Assembly: GCF_000317695.1 (NCBI RefSeq)
Contig: NC_019771.1
Location: forward strand, 6,295,501-6,359,500
From: Anabaena cylindrica PCC 7122
Lineage (GTDB): Bacteria > Cyanobacteriota > Cyanobacteriia > Cyanobacteriales > Nostocaceae
Direction of reading: 5' to 3'
DNA: 64,000 bases
In this document: positions 34,182-43,443 of the stretch, piece after piece
How positions within the stretch are numbered: the first letter of the stretch is position 1
Layout: each line of letters opens with the position of its first letter
Made by a program: the position numbers and the translations under genes
Notes under the pieces: generated by a model
Told to the model about the DNA's origin: nothing
The model's input: only the letters and a program-made list of their open reading frames with translations
The model's database searches: none

Positions 34182-34184
34182 TTT

Positions 34185-34430
34185 ATGACTGAACTATCCA
34201 CCGATTACGATAGTCCTTGGAAAGAAATTATAGAACTTTATAGCAATTCCCAAGCTCATGAAATACACCCCACCCGCGTTGTCGCGCACCCTCCCCTTAC
34301 CAAGGGGAGGGTTGGGGAAAGGTAATTTTGTATCTAACTAGAGTGGGAAAGGCTATATTTCGACAAGTTTTTAGAGTTTTTATTTCCCTTAGCTTATGCA
34401 GAAATAGACTGGAATCGTCCTTATCAATTT
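34185..34430 (+). pseudogene. Rpn/DUF4351-type gene fragment interrupted by a MITE
   Basis: The frame starts MTELSTDYDSPWKEIIEL at 34185, just after ureC, and is interrupted at 34241 by a 115-bp element. After the element the text continues YFDKFLEFLFPLAYAEIDWN to RPYQF and is cut again by a second palindromic element at 34431. Joined, this is the N-terminus of the cyanobacterial Rpn-like/DUF4351 proteins (YDSPWKExLExYFxxFLxFFFPxAxxxIDW). Only about 45 residues remain. It was probably co-transcribed with ureC. Confidence 0.85.
34241..34355. mobile_element. MITE, copy 1 (115 bp, TA target duplication)
   Basis: Terminal inverted repeats TAGCAATTCCCA (34241-34252) and TGGGAAAGGCTA (34344-34355), 10 of 12 matching, flanked by TA on both sides. 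Inside is a strong hairpin CCCTCCCCTT/AAGGGGAGGG with a 3-nt loop. A nearly identical second copy is at 52413-52531. Removing the element plus one TA exactly restores the reading frame of the host gene (GAA CTT TAT TTC GAC). TA duplication and size suggest mobilisation by an IS630/Tc1-mariner transposase, none of which is in this window. Confidence 0.88.
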
Positions 34431-34507
34431 TAGTAAGGGTGAAGTATTCGGGTGATAAACTATCCTTAAAAGCATTGATTTTCTGTCCAAATGCTTCGCC
34501 CCTACTA
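34431..34507. mobile_element. Palindromic element, GGGGCGAAGCATTCGG family
   Basis: TAGTAAGGGTGAAGTATTCGG (34431-34451) and CCAAATGCTTCGCCCCTACTA (34487-34507) are 21-bp inverted repeats with 17 matches, around a 35-bp core. Related repeats sit inside mutS2 (54139-54351). It lies between the Rpn-like fragment on one side and a helix-turn-helix fragment on the other, so an insertion or recombination at this site removed both genes. Confidence 0.8.
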
Positions 34508-34575
34508 GTCCCAAATTTATCAATTAAAGCTATTTTTGCCTTTTCTATACCTTTTTGAGAAGCCTGAGGCGACAT
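34508..34575 (-). pseudogene. N-terminal fragment of a helix-turn-helix/NACHT-type protein
   Basis: On the minus strand the ATG at 34575 begins MSPQASQKGIEKAKIALIDK then FGTS and runs into the palindromic element. The pattern (SxxASxxGIEKAKxALxxKF/GWTQ) is the first helix of a DNA-binding domain found at the N-terminus of many large cyanobacterial NACHT/WD40 proteins. Everything after it is lost. The 110-residue open frame covering 34297-34629 is an artefact reading on through both mobile elements. Confidence 0.5.
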
Positions 34576-35022
34576 AATCTCCTTAGAAACTTTTACACCA
34601 TTATATTGCTGTTGGCAAAAGTCACACATACAGAAAGCCTGTTAAATACGACATTAGAGGGATTTCAGAAAGACATAAATCTAATATGCTGACTAAGGCG
34701 ATCGCAATGCTAGAAACTCTAATCCCCTAATTACTCAACAAATCTCTTGAAATTATCCTGACTCTACTGCTGGAAAAATCCTGGAAACGGCTGCTGAAGG
34801 ATGAAAATAGCCAAAATCTCAACTATTTCCTGAAACTAAAAACGCCTCTCAAACCCGTTATCAAAGACACAATAAATAACCCAAAAACCTCTATGTGTAA
34901 GATACTAAAGGGATACTACACTCCTAGAAAATCTCTATTGCTCAAGCGTATAGTTTATGGATTTTTACCAGGGTAAGCTAATCTAAGAAAAGCTAACTGT
35001 TTCCCTCTACCGCTTAAAGTCT
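34576..35022. other. Gene-free spacer before the hybrid kinase gene
   Basis: About 450 bp. No gene or RNA was recognised; it contains a HIP1 site near 34699. Presumably it holds the promoter of the following gene. Confidence 0.5.
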
Positions 35023-36120
35023 ATGAGTTCAAAATCTCCCCGCACCGACAAAATACTAGTTGTAGACGACTCCCCTGATAACATCTTTCTCATCAAAACT
35101 ATCTTAGAAGCAGAAGGTTATACAGTTAGCACTGCCGAAAGTGGTGCTTCAGCACTCGAAAAACTGCAAGCATCTCCATCTGACTTGGTGTTACTAGATT
35201 TAATGATGCCAGAAATGGATGGCTATGAAGTCACCAGATGCATTCGTAGCGAGATAAATTTCTTGCAATATATCCCCATACTATTAATTACTGCCCACGA
35301 TTCTCCCAGCGTTGCTGAAGGCTTAGATTTGGGTGCTGATGACTTTATCCGCAAACCTGTCAGCGTAGATGAATTACTGGCCAGAGTGCGATCGCTCCTC
35401 CGACTCAAACATAGCATAGATGAACGTGATGAAATTGCCCGTCAGCGTCAAGATTTCGTTTCCCGTCTCACCCATGACTTACGCACTCCTTTAGTAGCCG
35501 CAGATAGGATGTTGATGCTATTACAGCAAGGTGCTTTGGGACAATTATCACCCCAAATACAAGAAGTAGTAATCATCATGGCGCGGAGTAACATAAACTT
35601 GCTAACTATGGTTAATACCTTATTAGAAGTTTACCGCTTTGAAGCAGGTCGCAAAACCCTAACTTTTCAACCTGTAAATATCAACCAATTACTCAAAGAT
35701 GTATCAGCAGAATTAGCACCCCTAGCTGAAGAAAAAGCACTGGCTATAAATCTAGATTTCTCTAATGATTCAACTCCAAAAACAGTTCTTGGTGATCGAT
35801 TAGAATTACATCGTCTCTTCACAAACTTGATAGGTAACGCCATTAAATTTACCGATTCTGGTTCAATCACAATCCGTATTAATAATCAACATCAGTTAGA
35901 ACAAAATGTTATTGAAGTCGCAGATACAGGGTCTGGTATCCCCCCTGAAGACCAACTCACCTTATTTGAAAGATTTCGACAAGGTAATCATAATCGGTCT
36001 GGTAGCGGTTTAGGACTTTATCTAGCGCGTCGGATTGTGGAAGCACATGAAGGAACTATTCATGTCAAATCTGAGTTAGGTAAAGGTAGCATTTTTAGTA
36101 TTTATCTACCAGTTCATTAA
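35023..36120 (+). CDS. Receiver-histidine kinase hybrid (REC-HisKA-HATPase)
   Basis: A 365-residue soluble signalling protein with an N-terminal receiver domain (about 10-125; acidic pair DD at 15-16, phospho-acceptor D59 in LVLLDLMMPEMDGY, Lys in IRKPVS), followed by a full kinase core: H-box RLTHDLRTPL with H151, N-box FTNLIGNAIKFT, G1 DTGSGIP, F-box LFERFRQG and G2 GSGLGLYLARRIVEAH. All catalytic boxes are intact, unlike the GAF protein at 5130-8057. No membrane or sensor domain: input probably comes through phosphorylation of the receiver by another kinase. Close to the aldehyde dehydrogenase gene (103 bp) but likely a separate unit. Confidence 0.93.
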   Translation: MSSKSPRTDKILVVDDSPDNIFLIKTILEAEGYTVSTAESGASALEKLQASPSDLVLLDLMMPEMDGYEVTRCIRSEINFLQYIPILLITAHDSPSVAEGLDLGADDFIRKPVSVDELLARVRSLLRLKHSIDERDEIARQRQDFVSRLTHDLRTPLVAADRMLMLLQQGALGQLSPQIQEVVIIMARSNINLLTMVNTLLEVYRFEAGRKTLTFQPVNINQLLKDVSAELAPLAEEKALAINLDFSNDSTPKTVLGDRLELHRLFTNLIGNAIKFTDSGSITIRINNQHQLEQNVIEVADTGSGIPPEDQLTLFERFRQGNHNRSGSGLGLYLARRIVEAHEGTIHVKSELGKGSIFSIYLPVH

Positions 36121-36223
36121 ATACAGAAACCGAAGCACAGAGGCAGAGAAAAAAGAGACGCTATCTTATACTAATACATTTATTTTCAGTTTGTTATAAC
36201 TATTGAATTGACTCATAAACAAA

Positions 36224-37606
36224 ATGATTACTGAATTATCAATTAGTGAAAATCTTCGCCAACAGCGTATTTACTTTTCTACAGGTAAATCCAAAGAAAT
36301 TAATTTCCGACTGCAACAATTAAAAACTCTCAAACAATTAATTATTGATAATGAACTCGTAATTATTCAAGCATTACAAGCAGATTTACAAAAACCAGAA
36401 CTTGAAGCTGTTACTTCCGAAATTATCTTAGCTTTAAAAGAAATTGAATTAGCAATTAAAAATCTGAGAAATTGGGCTAAACCTAAGAAAGCAGCAATTC
36501 CTTGGCAATTATTACCCGCTTCAGCCCAAATCACACCAGAACCATTGGGAGTAGTTTTAATTATTGGGGCTTGGAACTATCCCTTTGAATTAGTAATTGT
36601 TCCTTTAATCGGTGCCATAGCTGCCGGAAATTGTGCAGTTCTCAAACCTTCAGAAATTTCCACTCATACCTCCCATGTTTTAGCTGAAATTATTCCTAAA
36701 TATTTTGATTCAGACTATATTTCTGTAATTGCCGGAGGTGTAGAAACAAGCCAAAAATTATTAGCAGAAAAGTTTGATCATATATTTTTCACAGGTAGCC
36801 CTCATGTAGGTAAAATCGTCATGGCTGCTGCTGCTAAACATCTTACACCTGTAACTCTAGAATTAGGTGGTAAAAATCCCTGTATCGTAGATACTGATAT
36901 TCATTTTGAACATACCGCTAGACGCATTATTTGGGGTAAATTTATTAATGCTGGACAAACTTGTATTGCCCCTGATTATCTGTTAGTTAATAAAAAAATC
37001 AAGGATAAATTATTAATTAATCTAGAAAAATGCCTAAAAGAATTTTATGGTGATAGTCCAGATAAAAGTCCAGATTATGCCAGAATTATCAATCAACAGC
37101 ACTTTGATAGATTAGTTAATTTCCTAAAAAATGCTGAGATTATTGTTGGTGGAGAAAATAAAGCAAATGAATTTTATATCGCACCAACATTAATACAAAA
37201 TGTCTCATTTACAGATTCTATTATGCAGGAAGAAATTTTTGGGCCTATCCTGCCCATAATTGAATACACGGATATTGAAGAAGCTATCAACTGGGTTAAT
37301 TCTCAACCAAAACCCCTAGCTATATATTTATTTTCTGAAAATGAATTTCTGCAAAAGCAAGTTTTACAAGCAACTTCTTCCGGTGCAGTTTGTTTCAACG
37401 AAACAGTAATTCATTTTACTGTTCCATCTTTACCATTTGGTGGTGTGGGTAATAGCGGTATTGGCAGTTATCACGGTAAATCTAGTTTCGATACTTTTTC
37501 CCATTACAAAAGTATCTTAAAAAATCCTTTTTGGGTAGATATAAAATTACGATATGCCCCTTACAAAGGCAAATTATCTATATTAAGGCAACTTTTGAAG
37601 TTTTAA
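36224..37606 (+). CDS. Aldehyde dehydrogenase (fatty aldehyde type)
   Basis: NAD(P)-dependent aldehyde dehydrogenase, 460 residues, of the class 3/fatty-aldehyde group that oxidises long-chain or apocarotenoid aldehydes. Catalytic Cys247 lies in INAGQTCIAP, general base Glu213 in TLELGGKNPC, and the cofactor site in FFTGSPHVGK. The C-terminal PSLPFGGVGNSGIGSYHGKSSF is the class 3 signature. Cyanobacterial homologues such as AldE/Slr0091 have this size. Soluble or loosely membrane-associated. Confidence 0.93.
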   Translation: MITELSISENLRQQRIYFSTGKSKEINFRLQQLKTLKQLIIDNELVIIQALQADLQKPELEAVTSEIILALKEIELAIKNLRNWAKPKKAAIPWQLLPASAQITPEPLGVVLIIGAWNYPFELVIVPLIGAIAAGNCAVLKPSEISTHTSHVLAEIIPKYFDSDYISVIAGGVETSQKLLAEKFDHIFFTGSPHVGKIVMAAAAKHLTPVTLELGGKNPCIVDTDIHFEHTARRIIWGKFINAGQTCIAPDYLLVNKKIKDKLLINLEKCLKEFYGDSPDKSPDYARIINQQHFDRLVNFLKNAEIIVGGENKANEFYIAPTLIQNVSFTDSIMQEEIFGPILPIIEYTDIEEAINWVNSQPKPLAIYLFSENEFLQKQVLQATSSGAVCFNETVIHFTVPSLPFGGVGNSGIGSYHGKSSFDTFSHYKSILKNPFWVDIKLRYAPYKGKLSILRQLLKF

Positions 37607-37798
37607 TTCAAAATTTAAAATCGTAAAAATCTAGGCAAAAAAGTCCCAGAAACCTTAATTTGTATAAGAAGTGATGCAGGATTTTTAACATTATTACAAA
37701 ATATTGTCTCTTTTCCCTGTTCCCTTATCTCAAACTTCTCGGTCTAGCATAACAAATACCGAAGAACCAGCTATTTTATTAAAATTATTAAATCAAGA

Positions 37799-38695
37799 TC
37801 AATTATTTAAAAATTCTTGTATCTTTCTCAAGTAGGTTTCTGGATCTTCCAGCATCGGAAAATGTGCGGTATTCGGAATCAATGCAAATTCAACATTTTC
37901 ACTCAATTGCGCCGCTTTTTCGCCCATTTTCGCCGGAATAATGATGTCATATTCTCCTGCTACTAGTAGCGTTGGTACTGTTAATTTGCTAAATTCCTGG
38001 GGCATAAAGTCCGCTTGTTTCTTGCTGACAGACGTGAAAATTGTCCCCAAAGCCGCATCATAATCAGCATCTATAAAATCTTGTAAAAAAGCTGTTCTCT
38101 CAGATTTGGGGATAGGACTATGCAGAAATCTTGCCATAAACATCTTGTCAGCCAAGGGTATTTTTCCTAACCACTTGGGACGAAATTTAACTACTAATCC
38201 ACCAAATTTATAAAAGGATGTAAAAGCTTTTTCGTCATATTCAAAAATTCCGCTACAAGTTAAAATCCCTTTTTCCACTCTTTGGGGGTAGCGGTTAAAA
38301 AATAAAGTGGCAATTGAAGCACCCATTGAATGAGCATTAATATAGACACGCTGGAGATGCAACCCGTCTAATAAAGCTGCCAAATCTTCAGCATAATCCT
38401 CTAATTCATAAGTTAACTCTTGAATTGCCTCTTTTTTTTCCTGTTTTGACTGCGATTCAACTACAGACTCGGCAGTTTGGACGATAGTTGGTTTACCATG
38501 AGAACGCCCAAAACCTCGCATATCGTAGAGTAAACAGTCAAATTTGTCTAGTAAAGCCTCAGCAGTGCTTCGCCAATACCTAGACGAACCAGCCCAACCA
38601 TGAATAAAAACCATCACTGGCTTCACTTCTGAATCAGATGATGATTTTATCCACTCGTAGTAATGCTCAACCCCACGAACATTGATATAAGGCAT
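37799..38695 (-). CDS. Alpha/beta hydrolase
   Basis: A 298-residue alpha/beta-hydrolase-fold protein. Oxyanion-hole motif FIHGWAGSS (30-38), nucleophile elbow AHSMG with Ser123, and catalytic His in NTAHFPMLEDPE near the C-terminus with an Asp in GEYDIIIP. A charged insertion (SQSKQEKKEAIQELTYELED, about 81-100) precedes the elbow. No signal peptide. Substrate unknown; the family covers esterases, lipases and peroxidase-like enzymes. STRR-type repeats lie between it and clpX. Confidence 0.85.
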   Translation of the reverse strand: MPYINVRGVEHYYEWIKSSSDSEVKPVMVFIHGWAGSSRYWRSTAEALLDKFDCLLYDMRGFGRSHGKPTIVQTAESVVESQSKQEKKEAIQELTYELEDYAEDLAALLDGLHLQRVYINAHSMGASIATLFFNRYPQRVEKGILTCSGIFEYDEKAFTSFYKFGGLVVKFRPKWLGKIPLADKMFMARFLHSPIPKSERTAFLQDFIDADYDAALGTIFTSVSKKQADFMPQEFSKLTVPTLLVAGEYDIIIPAKMGEKAAQLSENVEFALIPNTAHFPMLEDPETYLRKIQEFLNN

Positions 38696-38737
38696 ACTTT
38701 CAAGGGAACAGGTAACAGGGAACAGGTAACAGGAAAA

Positions 38738-38783
38738 TTCTGAACTTCTGAACTTCTGAACTTCTGAACTCCTGAACTCCTGC
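38738..38783. repeat. Short tandem repeats, TTCTGAAC/TCCTGAAC
   Basis: About six 8-mer units TTCTGAAC changing to TCCTGAAC, next to AACAGGTAACAGGGAACAGG units (38707-38733), in the spacer between the alpha/beta hydrolase gene and clpX. Variable-length repeat tract. Confidence 0.8.
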
Positions 38784-38791
38784 CTTCTAAA

Positions 38792-40135
38792 CTATGCTGA
38801 TTCTGGTTTGGGCAACGAAGATGGATGTACTAACAGTTCAGCGGTAGAACGTTTTTCAACCATTTCCCGTGTTACTGTGCAGCGAGTCACATCTTTCCGA
38901 GATGGTAACTCATACATTACATCCAGCATCAATTCTTCCACAATGCCCCGCAGCGCCCGCGCCCCAGTTTTGCGCCGATAGGCTTCTTGAGCGATCGCTT
39001 TTAAGGCTTCTGCTTTAAAATCTAACTGGACGTTATCCATATTCAACAGTTTTTGGTACTGCTTCACCAAGGCACTGCGTGGTTGGGTAAGAATCGCCAT
39101 TAGCGCCTCTTCATCCAGGGGATCTACCACTGCTATCATTGGCATCCGTCCGATAAATTCAGGAATCATCCCAAATTTCACCAAGTCATCCGGTTGGAGA
39201 TGACGCAGTGTATCTGCTGCCCGTTTCTCTTTAGATAGACCTTCTCCTGGTTGGACAAAACCAATTGACTTTTTACCCACTCTCTGATCTACGACTTTTT
39301 CCAAACCTACAAAAGCACCACCACAGATAAACAGGATGTTACTAGTATCAATTTGGATACAATCTTGATAAGGGTGCTTGCGTCCGCCTTGGGGAGGAAC
39401 ATTGGCGGTTGTACCTTCCAACATTTTCAGCAAAGCTTGCTGTACACCTTCCCCAGAAACATCCCTCGTAATCGAGGTATTTTCACTTTTGCGGGCGATT
39501 TTGTCAATTTCGTCGATGTAGATAATGCCTCGCTGTGCTTCTTCTACATCCAAATCGGCTACTTGTAAAAGTCGCAGCAAGATATTTTCTACATCTTCCC
39601 CCACATACCCTGCTTCTGTCAGAGTTGTGGCATCAGCAACGGCAAAGGGTACATCCAGAATTTTGGCTAGAGTTTGTGCTAACAGAGTTTTGCCGCAACC
39701 AGTCGGGCCCATTAATAAAATATTGGACTTTTGTAGTTCTACTGCATCATCTGCCCCACCTTTGCCATTACCTTTAGACTGAACAATAGCCAATCGCTTG
39801 TAGTGATTGTAAACAGCGACTGACAATACTTTTTTGGCTTCATCTTGACCAATAACGTGTTCGTCTAAATAGTTTTTAATCTCTCTCGGTTTGGGGATTT
39901 GGTTAAATGAGAGATTGGAAGAACGGGTACGGCGTTTTTGAGGTGGTTCTGACCGTGGTGCTGGTTGGGATGCCGCAGCAGCATTTGTATCAAGTAACTC
40001 CTCATCTAGGATTTCATTACACAAGTCAACGCATTCATCGCAGATGTAGACTCCCGGCCCTGCGATTAGTTTACGCACCTGCTCCTGAGACTTGCCACAA
40101 AACGAACATTTTAAATGGGAGTCGTACTTAGACAT
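38792..40135 (-). CDS. clpX: ClpX, ATPase subunit of the Clp protease
   Basis: AAA+ unfoldase, 447 residues, that recognises tagged substrates and feeds them to ClpP. The N-terminal zinc finger has CSFC and CDECVDLC (residues 10-40). Walker A GPTGCGKT, Walker B IIYIDEIDKIA, and the pore-loop GYVGEDVE are present, with sensor and arginine-finger segment GMIPEFIGRMP. A low-complexity linker (about 50-75) separates finger and AAA+ domain. It begins 10 bp after clpP and forms tig-clpP-clpX with the upstream genes. Confidence 0.98.
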   Translation of the reverse strand: MSKYDSHLKCSFCGKSQEQVRKLIAGPGVYICDECVDLCNEILDEELLDTNAAAASQPAPRSEPPQKRRTRSSNLSFNQIPKPREIKNYLDEHVIGQDEAKKVLSVAVYNHYKRLAIVQSKGNGKGGADDAVELQKSNILLMGPTGCGKTLLAQTLAKILDVPFAVADATTLTEAGYVGEDVENILLRLLQVADLDVEEAQRGIIYIDEIDKIARKSENTSITRDVSGEGVQQALLKMLEGTTANVPPQGGRKHPYQDCIQIDTSNILFICGGAFVGLEKVVDQRVGKKSIGFVQPGEGLSKEKRAADTLRHLQPDDLVKFGMIPEFIGRMPMIAVVDPLDEEALMAILTQPRSALVKQYQKLLNMDNVQLDFKAEALKAIAQEAYRRKTGARALRGIVEELMLDVMYELPSRKDVTRCTVTREMVEKRSTAELLVHPSSLPKPESA

Positions 40136-40145
40136 ACCAAGCCTC

Positions 40146-40844
40146 TTATTTCAGAATGGTGACGTTTTCCCCTGCGGTGGGAAGATTTTGTCTAGAAATA
40201 ACCTGATCGATCAAACCGTAGTTCTTGGCTTCTTCTGCTGACATGAAAAAGTCGCGTTCCGTGTCTGCTTCGATCTTTTCCAAGGGTTGACCAGTATGTT
40301 TGGCCATTAATTGATTCAAGTTACCCTTAATGTAAAGAATTTCTCTAGCTTGAATTTCAATATCAATAGCTTGTCCTTGAGCGCCACCAAGGGGTTGGTG
40401 AATCATAATCCTGGAGTCAGGTAAAGACATACGTTTGCCGGCAGCTCCAGATGTTAACAAAAATGCCCCCATACTAGCAGCTAGACCAAAACAGATGGTA
40501 ACTACATCAGGGCGTATTTGCTGTATTGTATCATAGATAGCCATCCCTGCGTAGACGGAACCACCAGGAGAATTAATGTAAAGTTGAATATCTTTTTCTG
40601 AGTCTTCGGCATCTAGAAACAGCAATTGGGCAACTATGGAGTTAGCAACGACATCATCTATTGGTGTTCCCAAAAAAATAATCCGCTCTCGCAGTAGGCG
40701 GGAGTAGATGTCAAAAGCCCTTTCTCCCATGCCGGATTGTTCCACCACCATCGGGACGATGTTGTTAGGGCTGCTGTAATTACAGCTAATACCAATGGGA
40801 CTCAAGCTACTGATTGGGTAATTTCCCGACTGCGATACAAGCAT
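40146..40844 (-). CDS. clpP: ClpP, proteolytic subunit of the Clp protease
   Basis: Serine protease, 232 residues. The catalytic Ser124 (GLAASMGAFLL) and His149 (RIMIHQPLGGA) are in place, and the C-terminal part carries the catalytic Asp. The N-terminal extension of about 32 residues before MVVEQSG is longer than in E. coli and may be a propeptide or an over-long start; an ATG at about residue 32 is an alternative. Partner of ClpX encoded 10 bp downstream. The leader between tig and clpP contains an 18-unit heptad repeat. Confidence 0.97.
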   Translation of the reverse strand: MLVSQSGNYPISSLSPIGISCNYSSPNNIVPMVVEQSGMGERAFDIYSRLLRERIIFLGTPIDDVVANSIVAQLLFLDAEDSEKDIQLYINSPGGSVYAGMAIYDTIQQIRPDVVTICFGLAASMGAFLLTSGAAGKRMSLPDSRIMIHQPLGGAQGQAIDIEIQAREILYIKGNLNQLMAKHTGQPLEKIEADTERDFFMSAEEAKNYGLIDQVISRQNLPTAGENVTILK

Positions 40845-40975
40845 ACAAGAATATTTAACAATAAATGGGACAGAGTTTGCAGCCGTTATGGCTGATTTTT
40901 CAGGAATTGAATTTTTATTTGAGCTATGTCTTAACCATTATGCCTTATATAGATTCTTATCGTTGAAGTCAGGAT

Positions 40976-41101
40976 ACTGGGGACTGGGGACTGGGGACTG
41001 GGGACTGGGGACTGGGGACTGGGGACTGGGGACTGGGGACTGGGGACTGGGGACTGGGGACTGGGGACTGGGGACTGAGGACTGGGGACTGAGGGCTGGG
41101 G
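40976..41101. repeat. STRR: 18 tandem copies of CCCCAGT
   Basis: The plus strand reads ACTGGGG eighteen times head to tail, the last units partly degenerate (ACTGAGG, GCTGGGG); on the coding strand of tig-clpP the unit is CCCCAGT. A second tract, CCTGTCA x4, lies at about 41145-41174. Both sit in the transcribed gap between tig and clpP. Heptad CCCCAGT repeats are characteristic of heterocystous cyanobacteria. Open frames across it are repeat artefacts. Confidence 0.95.
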
Positions 41102-41181
41102 ATTACATTTAAATATATTTCCCCCTGCTCCCTGCTTCTTATTCCTGTCACCTGTCACCTGTCACCTGTCACCTTCTTCCT

Positions 41182-42585
41182 CTACTCAGGGCTGGCTGTT
41201 GCTTCTTCTGTGACTGCCTCTGTACTCTGAGCTTCTGCTGCTGGTTCTTCTGTAGGACTCAAAGAACCTTGGGGTACTAGTTCTACAGATGAATTTGCTA
41301 CAAGCCAATCAAGAATTTTTTCGGTTAGCAGTTCGTTTTCGACGACTGATTGCAGCCTGTTTTGGTCTATGTCTTCGTCAGCGTACTGTTCTAACAGTTC
41401 TTTGACTCTGGCTGCAACTTCTTCGGCTGTAACTTTGATGGATTCGCGTTTACCAATTTCTTGTATGGACAAGGAACGTTTGAGACGCTCAATTGCCTCT
41501 GGTTGCGATCGCTCCCGTAATTGGGGAATGATATCCTGGGTAAACAGCTTTTTCACATCTAGCCCTTGCTGTGACAGCTTCATGGCTGTCTGTGCCAACA
41601 TGGCATCAATTTCTTGATCAATCAAGGTTGCTGGTAAGTCAACTTCTACGTGCTTGAGCAATTCCGCTAATAAAGCTTCTTGTTGATTTACTTTGGTTTG
41701 ATTTTGAGCTTCTGTTTGATAACGTTCTTCTAAAGATGCCCGCAATTGCTCCAAAGTCTCAAATTCACTCACTTCTTGAGCAAAGTCGTCATTTAATTCC
41801 GGTAGCTCTTTTTCCTTAATTTCTTTGAGCGTTACCGTGAAAATTGCAGGTTTACCAGCTAAATCTTCATTAGCATAAGGGTCTGGAAACTGAGCCGGAA
41901 TCTCTCTAGTTTCTCCAGGGTTCATGCCCACCATACCGGAAACAAAGCCGGGGATAAACTTATCTTCTTGTAACTCGACTTTAAAATCAGTTGCTTCCCC
42001 TCCAGGAATTGGTGTCGGTTCTGCTGATTCGTCTTCAGCTTTGGTAATCACACCTTTAAAATCAACTACAGCAATATCACCAATTTGGGCTGCTCGTCCT
42101 TCTACCGGAATCAAGGTGGCCATTTCTTGGCGTTCTTTGTCGAGAACATCATCGACCCGTGTAGGATCGTACTTGATTTCTTCGGCTTTGGCTGCCAACC
42201 CAGTGTATTGAGCCAGATTGATTTCTGGTTCTACATCAACAGCAGCAGAAATAGTCAGAGGTTGCCCAGGTTCATAACTCTTAATCAAATCGTCAAAAGT
42301 TGAGAGCAATCGCGGTTGACCAATTGCTGAGATGGCTTCTTGTTTGACTGCTTCCTCGATCCCATCAGGAATTAGTTCTTCTAGGGCTGCTGCTTTAATG
42401 CGAGTTACGCCTAGACGCTGTAGTAATATTTGCCGGGGTACTTTTCCTTTGCGAAACCCAGGAATGTTTACAGTACCACTTAAGTTTCTAATGACTTGTT
42501 CGTATTTTTGTTTGGTAATTTCTGGCGTAATCTCTATTTCCAGTCCAATTTGGCTTTTATCAAGTTTTTCCTGGGTAACTTTCAT
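41182..42585 (-). CDS. tig: Trigger factor
   Basis: Ribosome-bound chaperone and peptidyl-prolyl isomerase. The start is taken at the ATG ending 42585 (MKVTQEKLDKSQ), giving 467 residues; an upstream frame to 42630 lacks homology. The ribosome-docking signature is GFRKGKVPRQILLQRLG in the N-terminal domain, then the FKBP-like domain (about 165-255, with VVDFKGVI) and the helical C-terminal arms. An acidic Ala/Glu/Thr-rich tail of about 30 residues ends the protein. First gene of tig-clpP-clpX, divergent from asd. Confidence 0.97.
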   Translation of the reverse strand: MKVTQEKLDKSQIGLEIEITPEITKQKYEQVIRNLSGTVNIPGFRKGKVPRQILLQRLGVTRIKAAALEELIPDGIEEAVKQEAISAIGQPRLLSTFDDLIKSYEPGQPLTISAAVDVEPEINLAQYTGLAAKAEEIKYDPTRVDDVLDKERQEMATLIPVEGRAAQIGDIAVVDFKGVITKAEDESAEPTPIPGGEATDFKVELQEDKFIPGFVSGMVGMNPGETREIPAQFPDPYANEDLAGKPAIFTVTLKEIKEKELPELNDDFAQEVSEFETLEQLRASLEERYQTEAQNQTKVNQQEALLAELLKHVEVDLPATLIDQEIDAMLAQTAMKLSQQGLDVKKLFTQDIIPQLRERSQPEAIERLKRSLSIQEIGKRESIKVTAEEVAARVKELLEQYADEDIDQNRLQSVVENELLTEKILDWLVANSSVELVPQGSLSPTEEPAAEAQSTEAVTEEATASPE

Positions 42586-43443
42586 GCTTTGTCTCTGTTT
42601 TTTTGTATTTTCATCTCCGAGTACACACAAGAAGCGTATCGGTCGCGTTATTAACTTGATGTCTCACTGCGGGGATTTATTTTATGTCTTGTAGGCATAA
42701 CCAAATCCTGGGTGGTAAATTTTGCCCTTCAGCAGATATCCAGTTTACTGCCAATAGCATAGGACTTAACACTTTCTTGCAATTTTTTTACTGATAGCAT
42801 CTCCAGATTCCGATTGATAAGCACTGAGCATTTATACAGCGCTTAATACTCTAAATCCTGCTTAATTCTCTGCTGTTGGCGTTTTTTGCTCAAAAATTAG
42901 AGATTGAATGGGGAATGGTACTCAGATTGCTCGCACTGTGATATCCTTTCAACAATGGTAGCTTTAGTGCTAATGTTTGTCCCATTGATTTTGTCAAACT
43001 TTGTGTAAAAGAGCGCTAACATATCATAATATATAGCTCAGTTTGCAGTACTGAATTGTAACCATCTGGATTATAGTATATTTTTTCTACCTAATCTTAC
43101 GGTACTCCATGAGCAACTTTTAATTTAAGTCCAAATTTCAATTTATTCATTTTCAACAGTTTACTATACAATAGTGTATGATTGTTTAATTAAAATTAAT
43201 GAAGATTTATCAAAGATAGTAATCTCATTGTTAAGCTAAAAAAGTCCTTATGAAGATATATAAAAAAATTGAATTAGGTTAAAAAATTAAGAGATTTTAA
43301 CATATCATATGCAACACAGAACAGCAAAATATCTTAAATTGAAGTATCAAGTTTTATTTAATTTTTGAACATCGTCATTACGAAGTATTGACACTAAGTT
43401 TTACAAGAAAATTTCTAGTAACCTCTTAAAGGAGGAATTAAGT
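42586..43443. other. Long divergent spacer between tig and asd
   Basis: About 860 bp of AT-rich sequence with no gene. It must carry promoters for both tig-clpP-clpX and asd-dapA. A good ribosome-binding site TAAAGGAGGAATTAAG (43427-43442) directly precedes the TTG start of asd. No repeat or RNA recognised. Confidence 0.6.

Noticed and set aside
34297..34629. A 110-residue minus-strand protein
   Set aside because: Its frame passes through a MITE and a palindromic element and joins unrelated fragments; only the first about 24 residues from 34575 look like a real domain.
40888..41158. Proteins rich in VPSPQSP or GDWGLGT repeats
   Set aside because: They are translations of the CCCCAGT heptad tract in several frames, which is intergenic.
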